From assembly GCA_913056455.1 (NCBI GenBank), contig CAJXMJ010000001.1, positions 248,001 to 312,000 of the forward strand: a stretch of DNA of 64,000 nt, read 5' to 3'. This stretch comes from an uncultured Fodinibius sp. (GTDB taxonomy: Bacteria > Bacteroidota > Rhodothermia > Balneolales > Balneolaceae). Below, one piece after another: positions 44,985 to 53,339 of this stretch. Each line of letters begins with the position of its first letter. The stretch's first letter is position 1. A program made the translations under genes and the position numbers. The notes below the pieces were generated by a model, which saw only the letters and a list, made by a program, of their open reading frames with translations, was not told where the DNA came from and searched no databases.

Positions 44985-47621
44985 TTAGTTGTGCAAATGT
45001 TTCTTGTATTTCTTTGTCTTTAACTCAAAAGAACGTTCTCCCCCCTCAAGGTGTAATATTATTTCTTCTCGAACATCCTCTCTTTCTATTGCTCCATGGA
45101 CTGATATATCAGTAGTGCTAGAAGTCGCTTTAAGAACTTGGAAACGGTCTGCATCGCCTGCTACGGCAACCGTTGGATTGTGGGTTGTTAGTAAGAATTG
45201 TCTTTGCTCTTTTCTAGATCGAATTGGGGTTGTTATATCTTCAAATACTGAAGCTAAGTCTAAGGCATCTTCTGGTTGATCAATTAAAATTGGAGAGTCA
45301 CTATCTGTCAGTGCAATCATAAGTAATGCTGAAGATTTTTGTCCTATTGATAGCTCGGATAGCTTTCCATACGAATCATCTTGTTTTTTTAATTCGATAG
45401 TTGGGGCATCATCCATTAAATCTTGATGTTGAATAGAAAGAATTTCTTGAATATTTAATGAGTCATATACTCCTTCATATATTCTTTCTGCTAAATTACC
45501 GTCAATTCCAGCAACTTGTCCCAATTCAGTAGGATCTCCTTCAAGAAGTATTCTTCCAAACTCTCTGGGTGTAATTTTATAAGCAAGTTCTCTTAAGTCT
45601 TCATGCCTGGTGTGAGTACCTCTGCATACTTCAATTAATCGTTCTTCGAATCTTTCCCGATTTCCATTTTTTGTAAGTGATAAACGTAGTCTTTCATCAG
45701 TAGCTTCAGTAATTTCATCATATTTGTTTGATCTTAGCTCAAATATGCGATTTCTAACTTCTTCAAGTTTATCAAGCTGTTCCTCTCTTTTTACTTTGTA
45801 ATCTGATGCATTATTTGCTGTCGATTGAGAACTTGCTAACGATTCCTTTAAATCCTTCAATTCGAGATTTAACTCTTTTCTTTTTTGGGTAAGGCTCGGA
45901 GCATCACCTCCTACTTCTTCTGCCCATTCTTCATAAGCTTCTTTAGCACTTTCTAGTTCATCATCCCAATCTTTTCTCAATTCTCGTAACTCGATAAGCT
46001 TGGTTTCAATAATATCTATAGATTCCTGCAACGAGGTTTTGATTTCTTCCTTACTGCTTAGGGAGAGATCATTAAAATCATTCGATAAGGCATCATCTTG
46101 AAGTTCATCTGGTATTTCGGGGAGCTCGTCTGAGTCTATTCTTTCTCTTTCTTCAGTTAAATATTTTTTCCATTCAGTTAACTGTTGAGTATGTTTATCT
46201 AAGTATTCTTTTTTAATTAGCATCTTGTTATAAGATACATGCTCTCCAGACCCTAACTGCCGATCAATCTCAGCAATCTTCTCTTCTACACTAGCTATTT
46301 CTGTTTGAAGTTGATCACACTTTTCTGCTTCAGATACACAGTTGGCAAGATCCTGATCAAGAGCATCTAACCGTTCTTTTATTTTTCTTAACTCACGGAA
46401 CAGTGATGTTAAATCAAGTAATCGGTCAACAAGACTTAACTGAGCTGTTTCATCTCTTGCAATTTCAACTGCTTCTGTTTGGCTATAAGCCATAATTGGA
46501 AAAAGTTCGTCAACTTCTCCATCATACTCAGTATTATCTGATGGTTTTATAACTTTAGTTGGATTCGTTTCTCCATCATAAACTCTAGTTATTTTAAATT
46601 CCTGCCCACTTTTTGAAACAACTTGGATTTCAACTGAACATCCAAGACCAAATCTTTTTTCAAGTTTACTTTTATGGTCTTTTGAGATTTGTTCTAATTC
46701 GGATTCTTGCTCTAAACCAAATCTAATTGCTTCTACTAATAACGACTTTCCAACCCCCTTGCCACCTACTATACAATTCAACCCTTCATGAAACTGGTAA
46801 GAACCATTCAAAAATCCTTGAGAAACCGAGACATTTTTAATGTAAGGACCTATAGTTTCAGATAATGGAGAAATGTCTTCATCCGTTCTTATTCTAATCT
46901 CTGGATCGTAAAAGCATTGTCTTAGACCATTAAGATTCACCTTGTCCATCTTAAAGAATGAGTACTGCACTGCAATTCCATCCAATGAATGTCCATTATT
47001 ACACGAAGCAGGATTATCCGATGCTCTATGAACAGGTAAAGCTCTTTTGTAATTTTGGTCATTTCCATCTAATAAAGACCGATATCTCTGAGTATCACTT
47101 ACTTCTACGCTAGCTATACGTGGATCATTCATAACTTTGATGCGTTGCTGCCCCCTCATATCATTTAAAACGCCTTTGCTAGAATTTGCATGGGGAAGTA
47201 TTGGGAGAGCACCACATTTATATATTAACTCTATTATATCAGCCACACTTTTTGGAGAAATTGCTTCCTTCTTGCCACGCATATCAGACGTGATATCAGC
47301 TTTTGCAAGTAAATCATTTACAGCTGCTTCATTTTTTTCTGGATCAAATATTGCAATTATGTGTATACCACCTTCTCCACCTGAAGCAGTTATCTCAGTA
47401 CCTGGAAAGATTTTTAATTGTTTATTTTTAGCCGCTCTTTTTACCCTGTTAATCCAACTAGCAGTATTGTGATCCGTAATAGCAATTGCATCTAAATCTT
47501 TATCTAATGCGGCTTGCACAAATTCTTCTGGTGTTATTTCTCCACCTGACCAATCATGAGACGCAGGAGTGTGAAGGTGTAAGTCAAATTTTCTCCATTT
47601 CTGCCCGATAGATCTAGCCAT
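44985..47621 (-). CDS. PHP-domain / SMC-like AAA ATPase (TrlF-like)
   Basis: An 878-residue fusion. The N-terminal PHP domain, a metal-dependent phosphoesterase or nuclease fold, has DLHLHT (13-18), TDHNT (49-53), PGTE with Glu76, PHAN with His144, and His198 with Asp202. The ABC/SMC-type ATPase has Walker A GGKGVGKS (286-293), a coiled-coil centre (about 400-640), signature LSIGQ (757-761), Walker B with ILIDQPEDALD (778-788) and an H-loop TTHNP. Proteins of this make-up are called TrlF-family ATPases and occur in defence neighbourhoods. Nucleic-acid cleavage driven by ATP is inferred. It is the last gene of the minus-strand cluster. Confidence 0.85.
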   Translation of the reverse strand: MARSIGQKWRKFDLHLHTPASHDWSGGEITPEEFVQAALDKDLDAIAITDHNTASWINRVKRAAKNKQLKIFPGTEITASGGEGGIHIIAIFDPEKNEAAVNDLLAKADITSDMRGKKEAISPKSVADIIELIYKCGALPILPHANSSKGVLNDMRGQQRIKVMNDPRIASVEVSDTQRYRSLLDGNDQNYKRALPVHRASDNPASCNNGHSLDGIAVQYSFFKMDKVNLNGLRQCFYDPEIRIRTDEDISPLSETIGPYIKNVSVSQGFLNGSYQFHEGLNCIVGGKGVGKSLLVEAIRFGLEQESELEQISKDHKSKLEKRFGLGCSVEIQVVSKSGQEFKITRVYDGETNPTKVIKPSDNTEYDGEVDELFPIMAYSQTEAVEIARDETAQLSLVDRLLDLTSLFRELRKIKERLDALDQDLANCVSEAEKCDQLQTEIASVEEKIAEIDRQLGSGEHVSYNKMLIKKEYLDKHTQQLTEWKKYLTEERERIDSDELPEIPDELQDDALSNDFNDLSLSSKEEIKTSLQESIDIIETKLIELRELRKDWDDELESAKEAYEEWAEEVGGDAPSLTQKRKELNLELKDLKESLASSQSTANNASDYKVKREEQLDKLEEVRNRIFELRSNKYDEITEATDERLRLSLTKNGNRERFEERLIEVCRGTHTRHEDLRELAYKITPREFGRILLEGDPTELGQVAGIDGNLAERIYEGVYDSLNIQEILSIQHQDLMDDAPTIELKKQDDSYGKLSELSIGQKSSALLMIALTDSDSPILIDQPEDALDLASVFEDITTPIRSRKEQRQFLLTTHNPTVAVAGDADRFQVLKATSSTTDISVHGAIEREDVREEIILHLEGGERSFELKTKKYKKHLHN

Positions 47622-47804
47622 TATTTTCGTATACTTTATTGAATGTTATTATAAATAAAACTCATATACCTTGATCCCACTAACCTAATCATATTTAAGA
47701 AATGAGTGTTAGATATGGAACTTGTATTTAAATATTTCTGACATCTCATTGATTTCTAATCAGATATAAAAATCTTGTGCATAAGCTGTGTACAAATGAA
47801 TATT

Positions 47805-47880
47805 GAGTTGATAAATAATGAACGGAGAGGTGAAAAGTCATAAGAGCCAAAGAATAGGCGTGGTATGTCTTGTTGATTAG
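47805..47880. repeat. Imperfect direct repeat, copy 1 (downstream of the HNH gene)
   Basis: GAGTTGATAAATAATGAACG at 47805-47824 is identical to 48608-48627. The following 50 bases are similar and end in GAATAGG-YRTGGTWT in both copies with near-equal spacing (27 and 28 bases). Copy 1 lies between the HNH gene and the PHP-ATPase gene. The rest of this 276-base gap (47622-47897) shows nothing else. Confidence 0.65.
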
Positions 47881-47897
47881 TTGATTAGGTAAACTCT

Positions 47898-48557
47898 TTA
47901 ATTTTGCAACATTTCTTTTACTTCTTCAATTGAGTAAAGCTCAGAGCTTGAATGAATTACAGCATGGCAGTTAGGACATACAGGTATTAAATCCTCAGTA
48001 GGATTAATTTTTCGCTCTCCATTTGATTCTGATATAGGATTTAAATGATGGACATGGATAGGGTTTGCTTCAATTCCTTTGTATTGATCTTTAAAATTCA
48101 TTCCACATACAGCACAGCTATATCCGAAATGCTTAAGACATTTTTTTCTTGCTTTTGCATTGCGTTCATAACTATTGATTGTCACCTTATTCTTTGCTCC
48201 TTCGGTATGATAAGGAATATGTTTTTCTGAAGGAAAGATGGACTCAATAGAATTAAGGTCGATATTGGGTTCACAATCTTTACAGTTTGCAATGTGTTCT
48301 ATAGCATTTTCGCGATTATTTTTTAACCAATACAATAGCTCTTGAGGATTTGTAGAGCAGACTTTTATATAATCTTTTGAGGTATATGGATCTGATTTAT
48401 TTCCCTCTATTGGTCCACCGATATGCCCGCAATTAGATTTATGAAAATAGGCATAAGATGTTTTCTCAAAATTTTTAGTATTTAAAACATAGCCCTCAGG
48501 ATTCTTCTCCATCCACTTGAAGAAAGGAGCATCTTCAGAGTCAAATACTTGATACAT
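47898..48557 (-). CDS. HNH endonuclease
   Basis: A 219-residue nuclease. The C-terminal zinc-type HNH domain spans about residues 140-205: Cys148 and Cys151 (SCAVCGMNF), the catalytic histidines in HVHHLNPIS (His170 or His171), then PTEDLIPVCPNCHAVIH with Cys194, Cys197, His198 and His202. This resembles McrA-like restriction nucleases. The N-terminal 110 residues carry a separate unassigned domain with a possible Cys cluster (SNCGHIGG, then NCKDCEP) that may recognise DNA. The gene is flanked by two copies of a ~75-base repeat, which suggests that it joined the cluster as a unit. Confidence 0.85.
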   Translation of the reverse strand: MYQVFDSEDAPFFKWMEKNPEGYVLNTKNFEKTSYAYFHKSNCGHIGGPIEGNKSDPYTSKDYIKVCSTNPQELLYWLKNNRENAIEHIANCKDCEPNIDLNSIESIFPSEKHIPYHTEGAKNKVTINSYERNAKARKKCLKHFGYSCAVCGMNFKDQYKGIEANPIHVHHLNPISESNGERKINPTEDLIPVCPNCHAVIHSSSELYSIEEVKEMLQN

Positions 48558-48607
48558 AACTATAATTGTATTTAGTGTATCTTATAAACTATACGTAAAT
48601 AAATGTA

Positions 48608-48682
48608 GAGTTGATAAATAATGAACGAAATGCTAAAAAGCCAGAATGGGGCAGGGAATAGGTATGGTTTCTCTGTTTAATG
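48608..48682. repeat. Imperfect direct repeat, copy 2 (upstream of the HNH gene)
   Basis: Second copy of the repeat described at 47805-47880, here between the HNH gene start and the end of the NucS-like gene. In both places the repeat begins shortly after the stop codon of a minus-strand gene. Confidence 0.65.
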
Positions 48683-48701
48683 CATGGTTCAAAGGGTCTT
48701 T

Positions 48702-50369
48702 TTATAGTTCCACTATACCTGTAGATAGCATATTTGATTCAAATAAATTTACTACCTCATCTACAAAATTTATTCTTTCATTGAGAAAGTTGAAAAAGTG
48801 ACTATATGGATCTACGGCTTCACATGTTTTATATCTATAACCATCGAATAAGAAATAATTTTTATCAGAGTTCCGAACTTCACATTTAAAGTTTGCATAC
48901 TCTAAGCCATATAAAGGACAAATATCTATATCGTTCTTTTGATAGCCACCCCATATGAGCGAAGCTAATAAATATGATTCGTTGCCATCGTAAGCTTCAT
49001 TAATAGTATCTTGCAAGGTTAAGGCATTATCATTTCTTTTTAGACAACCAAAGTAGAGTTTTTCAATTTCTGCCCCTTCTACTCTCACTCTATAATTAGG
49101 GATAAATTTTAATGCATTAATACCTGAGGATGTAGCCACTTGGTAAATAGAAAGCAGTGTATTACTAGGATTATATACATTAATAGAACAAGAAAAAGTA
49201 TGTTCTTTTGACAACTTGGCAATTTCGTCAATTGCTCTAGTAATTCCCGTCGCCCATATAGGATTATCTACTAAACATGCTTCAAGTTCTTTTTTTATAT
49301 GCTCAAAGGAAGGTGAATTTTTAGTATGTATTTTTTTGTGATACCTCTGCTTATTTGTACCTCGATCACCCTTTAGTTCATCAATTATTGTAGAGTTTGT
49401 AAGTAATTCATTGTCTTTCAATCTTCCGTTTCTAATAAGATCAATAATTTCCCAACCTTCATTTTCTAATAGCTTTTGCCTCAGTTTGGCTGGATAACTA
49501 ATCTCAATATATTCACCAAAGGGAAAAGGTTCACAATTAGAAATTGCATTTTTATGTAAGTGATCAATCAAATTTTCTTCCTCCCATTGACCCATTAGCT
49601 CTTTCACTTCTTCATATACAGCTTGATCAGTTTTGATTATGTTTAGGTACTCATCTTTGGTCATTACTTGAACTGAGGAATATATCATAAACTTGTAATC
49701 AGGAAATTTACTTTCTAATTCTTCGGAGCTAAATGCTTCCTCATCAAAGTTGTTTTCTTGAAATGTTTTAACCTGATTTATTCCTTGCTCTCTTAAATCG
49801 GTGGGTGCCTCCAGTATTAATAAGACATAATCTGTAATTCCTTTTCTTGAATAACATTCTTTATGGCTTTCTATCCCTTTCTTTAATTTTTTCTTCGAGC
49901 TATAGAGACGAATAGTATGTTGATCACTTAAAAACCGCTCATTATTAAGCTGTAGTGGATCAATTTTGGTTACTTCTATTGGTTTGAAATCTTCATCAAT
50001 TTTAAGTTCAAATCCTATGACTGAATAAGGAACTTTTGCTACGAATGAAGAAAATGGTACAAGTAATTCTTTCCATTCTGTCGATATGATAATTACCTGG
50101 ATTTCATCGTTTTTTAAGCTTTTATTTTCTTTTATCCCTTCAATGTATTTTAAAACTTCATGTAAGGCTTCTCGAGAGGACGCTTTTGTTCTTTTAACCT
50201 CAATTAGTACAAAGCTATTATTTGAATTTTGGGCTAATATATCGACAAACCCTCTAGTGCCCTTTTGATTAGGTAAATATGCTTCTTTATCAATTAGTGA
50301 TAAATCTTGTTCTAAGATCTCTAAATTTAAAGCTAAATTATCTCTAATTTTGTCTTCGTTATTCTCCAT
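48702..50369 (-). CDS. Large protein with N-terminal NucS/DUF91-like PD-(D/E)xK nuclease domain
   Basis: A 555-residue protein. Residues about 5-130 match the NucS-type nuclease core: RGFVDILAQ with Asp43, FVLIEVKR with Glu57 and Lys59, then an 'ALHEVLKYIEGI' helix, and a final strand with IIISTEW. The long C-terminal part (about 170-555) matches nothing I recognise, though it looks globular and mixed alpha/beta, without membrane segments. NucS-like enzymes cut DNA at mismatches or single-strand junctions. Here a defence role is inferred from neighbours. It starts 36 bases after the RAMA gene stop, so the two are probably cotranscribed. Confidence 0.75.
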   Translation of the reverse strand: MENNEDKIRDNLALNLEILEQDLSLIDKEAYLPNQKGTRGFVDILAQNSNNSFVLIEVKRTKASSREALHEVLKYIEGIKENKSLKNDEIQVIIISTEWKELLVPFSSFVAKVPYSVIGFELKIDEDFKPIEVTKIDPLQLNNERFLSDQHTIRLYSSKKKLKKGIESHKECYSRKGITDYVLLILEAPTDLREQGINQVKTFQENNFDEEAFSSEELESKFPDYKFMIYSSVQVMTKDEYLNIIKTDQAVYEEVKELMGQWEEENLIDHLHKNAISNCEPFPFGEYIEISYPAKLRQKLLENEGWEIIDLIRNGRLKDNELLTNSTIIDELKGDRGTNKQRYHKKIHTKNSPSFEHIKKELEACLVDNPIWATGITRAIDEIAKLSKEHTFSCSINVYNPSNTLLSIYQVATSSGINALKFIPNYRVRVEGAEIEKLYFGCLKRNDNALTLQDTINEAYDGNESYLLASLIWGGYQKNDIDICPLYGLEYANFKCEVRNSDKNYFLFDGYRYKTCEAVDPYSHFFNFLNERINFVDEVVNLFESNMLSTGIVEL

Positions 50370-50405
50370 AGTTTTAGGCTTCTTGGCATATGTAATTTGA
50401 GCTAT

Positions 50406-51332
50406 TTATTCTTTTTCTTGTAGGTATCTTTCTCTTAAGTCAGAAATTAATACTCCGTCTTTCCTCTTCCACCTATTCCAACCATTAGCAGTTTCTCTAT
50501 CACTCCCAGCATCTTGAATCCCCGCAATAGCCGCATAGCTTGGACTGCTGAATTTTTGTCCCAATAGCTCTAAGGAACCATCTTCGTGAACAAAGGCTTC
50601 GTATCGGTTTTGCTCTCCACCCCTTGGTTTGTAATCCATAATTAAATACTCATTGGGCTTTATAAGGTCAGCATTAATTAAATCAGCAATTGAAACATCG
50701 TAACGGGTGATCTCCTGATTAGTCTCCCCTTGCTCTTCTTCTGTATCAACTTCAGGTTTAAACTCTTCTGGGAATTGATATATAACATTTGAGGAGTTTT
50801 TGAACTCTATAAACTTATTTATGACCCACAGTTCAACATTATACTTAAGCGTTCTTGCCCATTCCTTTAGGTCATTAGATAAATCATCGATAGGGATACC
50901 AATGACAGGCTTTTTCTCTAGAATATCCTGGAGTACTTTTCTGACATCAATCTCTTGGATACCTAGTTCTTGAAACTTTTCTTTGGTTATTTCATCGTCC
51001 GAGTAAGAGTCTATAGCTAAATCTTGTATAGTTTTTTTAGAGATGGGTTGAAGGGATGCTATAACTTGTTTTGAAACTTGAGGGGCTATATGATTCCAAA
51101 CAGAGTGATGTAAGAGTTCAGCTTCAACGATATACCATTTTTTAGAAGATAAATCGATTGCAAACCCATCAGGAATTGTACCAACACCATCACTAGTTTT
51201 AATTTTTTTCTTTGGGAGATAAAGAGACGATGGACCAAAGATATGTTCATAATTATCAATAATGACCTGTTCTAGTTCTGCTTCATTATCGAAAGGAGAC
51301 TTGATGAATTTTCTTTCGTTTAAAATCAGCAT
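50406..51332 (-). CDS. PD-(D/E)xK nuclease-like protein with C-terminal RAMA domain
   Basis: A 308-residue protein with two recognisable parts. The N-terminal part has a nuclease-like core: TIPDGFAID with Asp55 and WYIVEAEL with Glu70 and Glu72 (a D...ExE pattern). The C-terminal part (about 215-305) resembles the RAMA domain linked with restriction enzymes and adenine methylases: LIKPNEYLIMDY, ELLGQKFSSPSYAAIAGI and NGWNRWKRKDG. RAMA domains are proposed to sense modified DNA. Together these suggest a modification-sensing nuclease. It is the first gene of the minus-strand cluster. The function is inferred. Confidence 0.72.
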   Translation of the reverse strand: MLILNERKFIKSPFDNEAELEQVIIDNYEHIFGPSSLYLPKKKIKTSDGVGTIPDGFAIDLSSKKWYIVEAELLHHSVWNHIAPQVSKQVIASLQPISKKTIQDLAIDSYSDDEITKEKFQELGIQEIDVRKVLQDILEKKPVIGIPIDDLSNDLKEWARTLKYNVELWVINKFIEFKNSSNVIYQFPEEFKPEVDTEEEQGETNQEITRYDVSIADLINADLIKPNEYLIMDYKPRGGEQNRYEAFVHEDGSLELLGQKFSSPSYAAIAGIQDAGSDRETANGWNRWKRKDGVLISDLRERYLQEKE

Positions 51333-51491
51333 TTATGTTTTATTTTGATTGATGTATTGATGCAAAAGAAACTGTAACAATGTTATCAGAACAGAAGAGG
51401 AACAGCAAATAGAAATCAAATTGACTGACAGTTGTAAGGATTTTCATCCTAGGTGGTCTTACTATTGGAACATTAAGTAACTGCGGAAGAA

Positions 51492-51647
51492 ATGATTATT
51501 CGTCAAATAACACGTTACATGCAGGGAAAGAAACCAGATAAGGAAGAAATGGATTTATGGATGCAACTAATTGTTGATGATAAGTCTTTTGAAATGCTGG
51601 AGATGTATTTGATGCTAAGAGCATATTTTGCTGGGGATGATAGCTGA
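51492..51647 (+). CDS. Small hypothetical protein (51 residues)
   Basis: An ATG at 51492 opens a 51-codon frame ending at TGA 51645-51647, in the gap between the nuclease cluster and the XRE gene. It reads MIIRQITRYMQGKKPDKEE then helical acidic sequence. The pattern resembles the short N-terminal helical modules of some membrane or anti-sigma proteins, but no family is certain. It could be a remnant. The surrounding gaps (51333-51491 and 51648-51918) hold a short hairpin (AGGAAGT 51799-51805 with ACTTCCT 51810-51816) and nothing else I can name. Confidence 0.35.
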   Translation: MIIRQITRYMQGKKPDKEEMDLWMQLIVDDKSFEMLEMYLMLRAYFAGDDS

Positions 51648-51918
51648 CTTCACCCATCTATCTTAATCATATATCTTCTAGATTGATGTATATCAGGAAT
51701 TGTGGATATACCAGTAAAATAGTAATGGTAGGCTATGGTCGGGGATTTTTAGCCCCTTAGGAGTAAAGTATATGAAGGTTTTATCAAAAATAGATTTTAG
51801 GAAGTATGCACTTCCTTTAGTCTCCTACTTTAGAGCTCTCAGTAGGTGAGTATTCGAATAACACCCAATGAACTATGTCTCTATATTTAAGCGTACTTTT
51901 GTGTATTCTGTTACAGAA

Positions 51919-52161
51919 TTAAGTGAATTCGACGTGTTTCTCAAACTCTTTTATTAACTCACTTGGTTTTTTGTCTAAAGCAAGGGCTAGTCTTACAACT
52001 GTTTGAAATCGTACTGACCTTGCCCCTGTTTCTACTTTTGATATATAAGAGCGTTCAAACCCACCTAGCTCTGCAAGCTTCTCTTGTGACAAGTTTTTAG
52101 AAAGACGGATCTCTCTAACGACTTGCCCTAATATTTTGTCTATGTCATTTCCCTTTACCAT
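51919..52161 (-). CDS. XRE family HTH transcriptional regulator
   Basis: An 80-residue Cro/C1-type repressor-like protein: LGQVVREIRLSKNLSQEKLA, then LGGFERSYISKVETGARSV with the recognition helix at about residues 36-45. Size and pattern match controller (C) proteins of restriction systems. It is placed upstream of the minus-strand nuclease cluster, on the same strand, so control of that cluster is plausible but not shown. It diverges from the TPR gene on the other strand. Confidence 0.85.
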   Translation of the reverse strand: MVKGNDIDKILGQVVREIRLSKNLSQEKLAELGGFERSYISKVETGARSVRFQTVVRLALALDKKPSELIKEFEKHVEFT

Positions 52162-52233
52162 TGGTTGAATAAGTAAAGGGAAAGCTTATTTTAGAGCTAC
52201 GCCCAAACTGTCACATAATAATATACATTCTTA

Positions 52234-52803
52234 ATGTTATATGTCATGTTAAAGTATATGCCAATTGTCCTTGTGTTTTCATTTATGTGTATCACAAATA
52301 CTTATGGACAAACTGATAAGACAGATAATCTCGTTGAAGCTTATCTAGATAGTGCTTTTATGGACAAGGCAAATGGTAAGTTTCAATCTGCAATAGAAGA
52401 CTACAATAAAGTTATCGAATTAAGACCTGAAAACGCTTCTAACTACGAAAGTCGTGGAGACTTAAAGTTTAAATTAGAAGACTATCGAGGAGCAATTAAA
52501 GACTACACCAAAGCCCTTGGTATTTCAAAGGGCTTTATCTTATATCGAAAAAGATCATCTGCTAAATTTAAACTTGGCGATTACAGAGGTGTAATCAAGG
52601 ATTTAACAATGGTCATAAAATTGATTGAAGAAAGTGAGCTATTGCGTAACCGAATGGGTAAGTATTTGCAAGCTGCCTATCTAAATAGAGGAATTGCCAA
52701 ATTAAATATTGAGAAGAAGGACAGTGGATGTTTGGATTTTAGTAGGGCAGGAGAACTTGGACTTTCTAAAGCTTACGAAATGATAAAAAGAAAATGCAAC
52801 TAG
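52234..52803 (+). CDS. Exported TPR-repeat protein
   Basis: A 189-residue protein with an N-terminal signal-like hydrophobic segment (PIVLVFSFMCITNTYGQ). Starts at 52234, 52246 or 52258 are possible, and all leave the signal intact. Two or three tetratricopeptide repeats follow: GKFQSAIEDYNKVIELRPEN, then KLEDYRGAIKDYTKALGIS, then KLGDYRGVIKDLTMVIKL. TPR proteins bind partners. No enzyme motif is present. It is an accessory gene near the right end of the island with no clear link to the nuclease genes. Confidence 0.75.
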   Translation: MLYVMLKYMPIVLVFSFMCITNTYGQTDKTDNLVEAYLDSAFMDKANGKFQSAIEDYNKVIELRPENASNYESRGDLKFKLEDYRGAIKDYTKALGISKGFILYRKRSSAKFKLGDYRGVIKDLTMVIKLIEESELLRNRMGKYLQAAYLNRGIAKLNIEKKDSGCLDFSRAGELGLSKAYEMIKRKCN

Positions 52804-52838
52804 ATTCTGCTCCTCATGAAGATAAAGAGGGATATAAT

Positions 52839-53087
52839 ATGATTTTACTGATTATCTTAGGAATTAATATAGTACTTATTGGAATTGGTATACCCGCTTG
52901 GATAAGCATTCCATTTAGCATTGCCTGTTGTTTACCCGCATTTGAAAGTTCAGGAACAGACAGTACTCCAATTCCAAGAGGAGCTAAGAGGAATGATCTT
53001 TCTTTGGAACAATCAACTGATCCTGCGAGGTATGGTGAGAATGATTCATATTACGCAGGGTCTGATGAATGGTGTGATCTACAATAG
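52839..53087 (+). CDS. Small membrane protein, hypothetical
   Basis: An 82-residue product with one long hydrophobic stretch (ILLIILGINIVLIGIGIPAW and onward to about residue 32) and a polar acidic tail. I choose the ATG at 52839, with GAGGG 9 bases upstream, over the ATG at 52794, which overlaps the previous gene. No family recognised. It is the last frame before the right end of the island, and the evidence that it is real is modest. Confidence 0.35.
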   Translation: MILLIILGINIVLIGIGIPAWISIPFSIACCLPAFESSGTDSTPIPRGAKRNDLSLEQSTDPARYGENDSYYAGSDEWCDLQ

Positions 53088-53225
53088 TCTTTTTTACAAG
53101 TTGAAGTAAAGTTTGAGACATTTCTTTATTTCACTTATCGTTAAAGATCATCGTAATACAGTAGATTACAATCACTCTGCAAAGTTGAATTGACTACACA
53201 GTAGATAATAATAACAAGTTTTATT

Positions 53226-53246
53226 GGTGACCAATAAGGTGACCAT
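53226..53246. promoter_or_regulatory. Candidate right recombinase arm sites (GGTGACCA pair)
   Basis: Two direct copies of GGTGACCA lie at 53226-53233 and 53238-53245. The second sits in ATAAGGTGACCAT (53234-53246), identical to the 13-mer near the left end (34342-34354). A second pair of short words, CAGTAGAT, occurs at about 53159 and 53201. The island-end location fits binding sites for the recombinase or an accessory protein. Confidence 0.5.
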
Positions 53247-53311
53247 TTGAAGGTAGAAACTGGAAATCAGTATCTGAATGCAATAGAAGCCGAAATCTGA
53301 GAGGGTGTTGG

Positions 53312-53326
53312 TCCCCGCACCTCCAC
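53312..53326 (+). repeat. attR: right 15-bp direct repeat
   Basis: TCCCCGCACCTCCAC matches 34217-34231 exactly. Only the last part of the tmRNA 3' end is repeated, and the preceding bases differ from ssrA, as expected for the distal end of an element that inserted at the ssrA 3' end. Confidence 0.85.
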
Positions 53327-53339
53327 AATAGAGTATTCA

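Larger units (their letters stand above)
34217..53326 (+). mobile_element. Integrative genomic island in ssrA carrying restriction and defence-like cargo
   Basis: About 19 kb bounded by a perfect 15-bp direct repeat whose left copy is the 3' end of ssrA. The first gene inside is a tyrosine recombinase, followed by an excisionase-like HTH gene. The bases inside are visibly more AT-rich than the flanks, and the genes are of accessory type (DUF3871, RadC-like, type III R-M, nucleases, PHP-ATPase). Short GGTGACCA repeats lie near both ends. No relaxase, coupling protein or conjugation genes and no phage structural genes are visible, so it is best called an integrative island that would need help to transfer. 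Confidence 0.85.

Noticed and set aside
39978-51332. BREX or DISARM system
   Set aside because: The hallmark genes (PglZ, BrxC-type ATPase, DrmA/DrmB helicase with DUF1998) are absent. The helicase and methylase fit a type III pair.
34217-53326. Prophage
   Set aside because: The integrase and excisionase-like genes fit, but no capsid, portal, terminase or tail gene is present.
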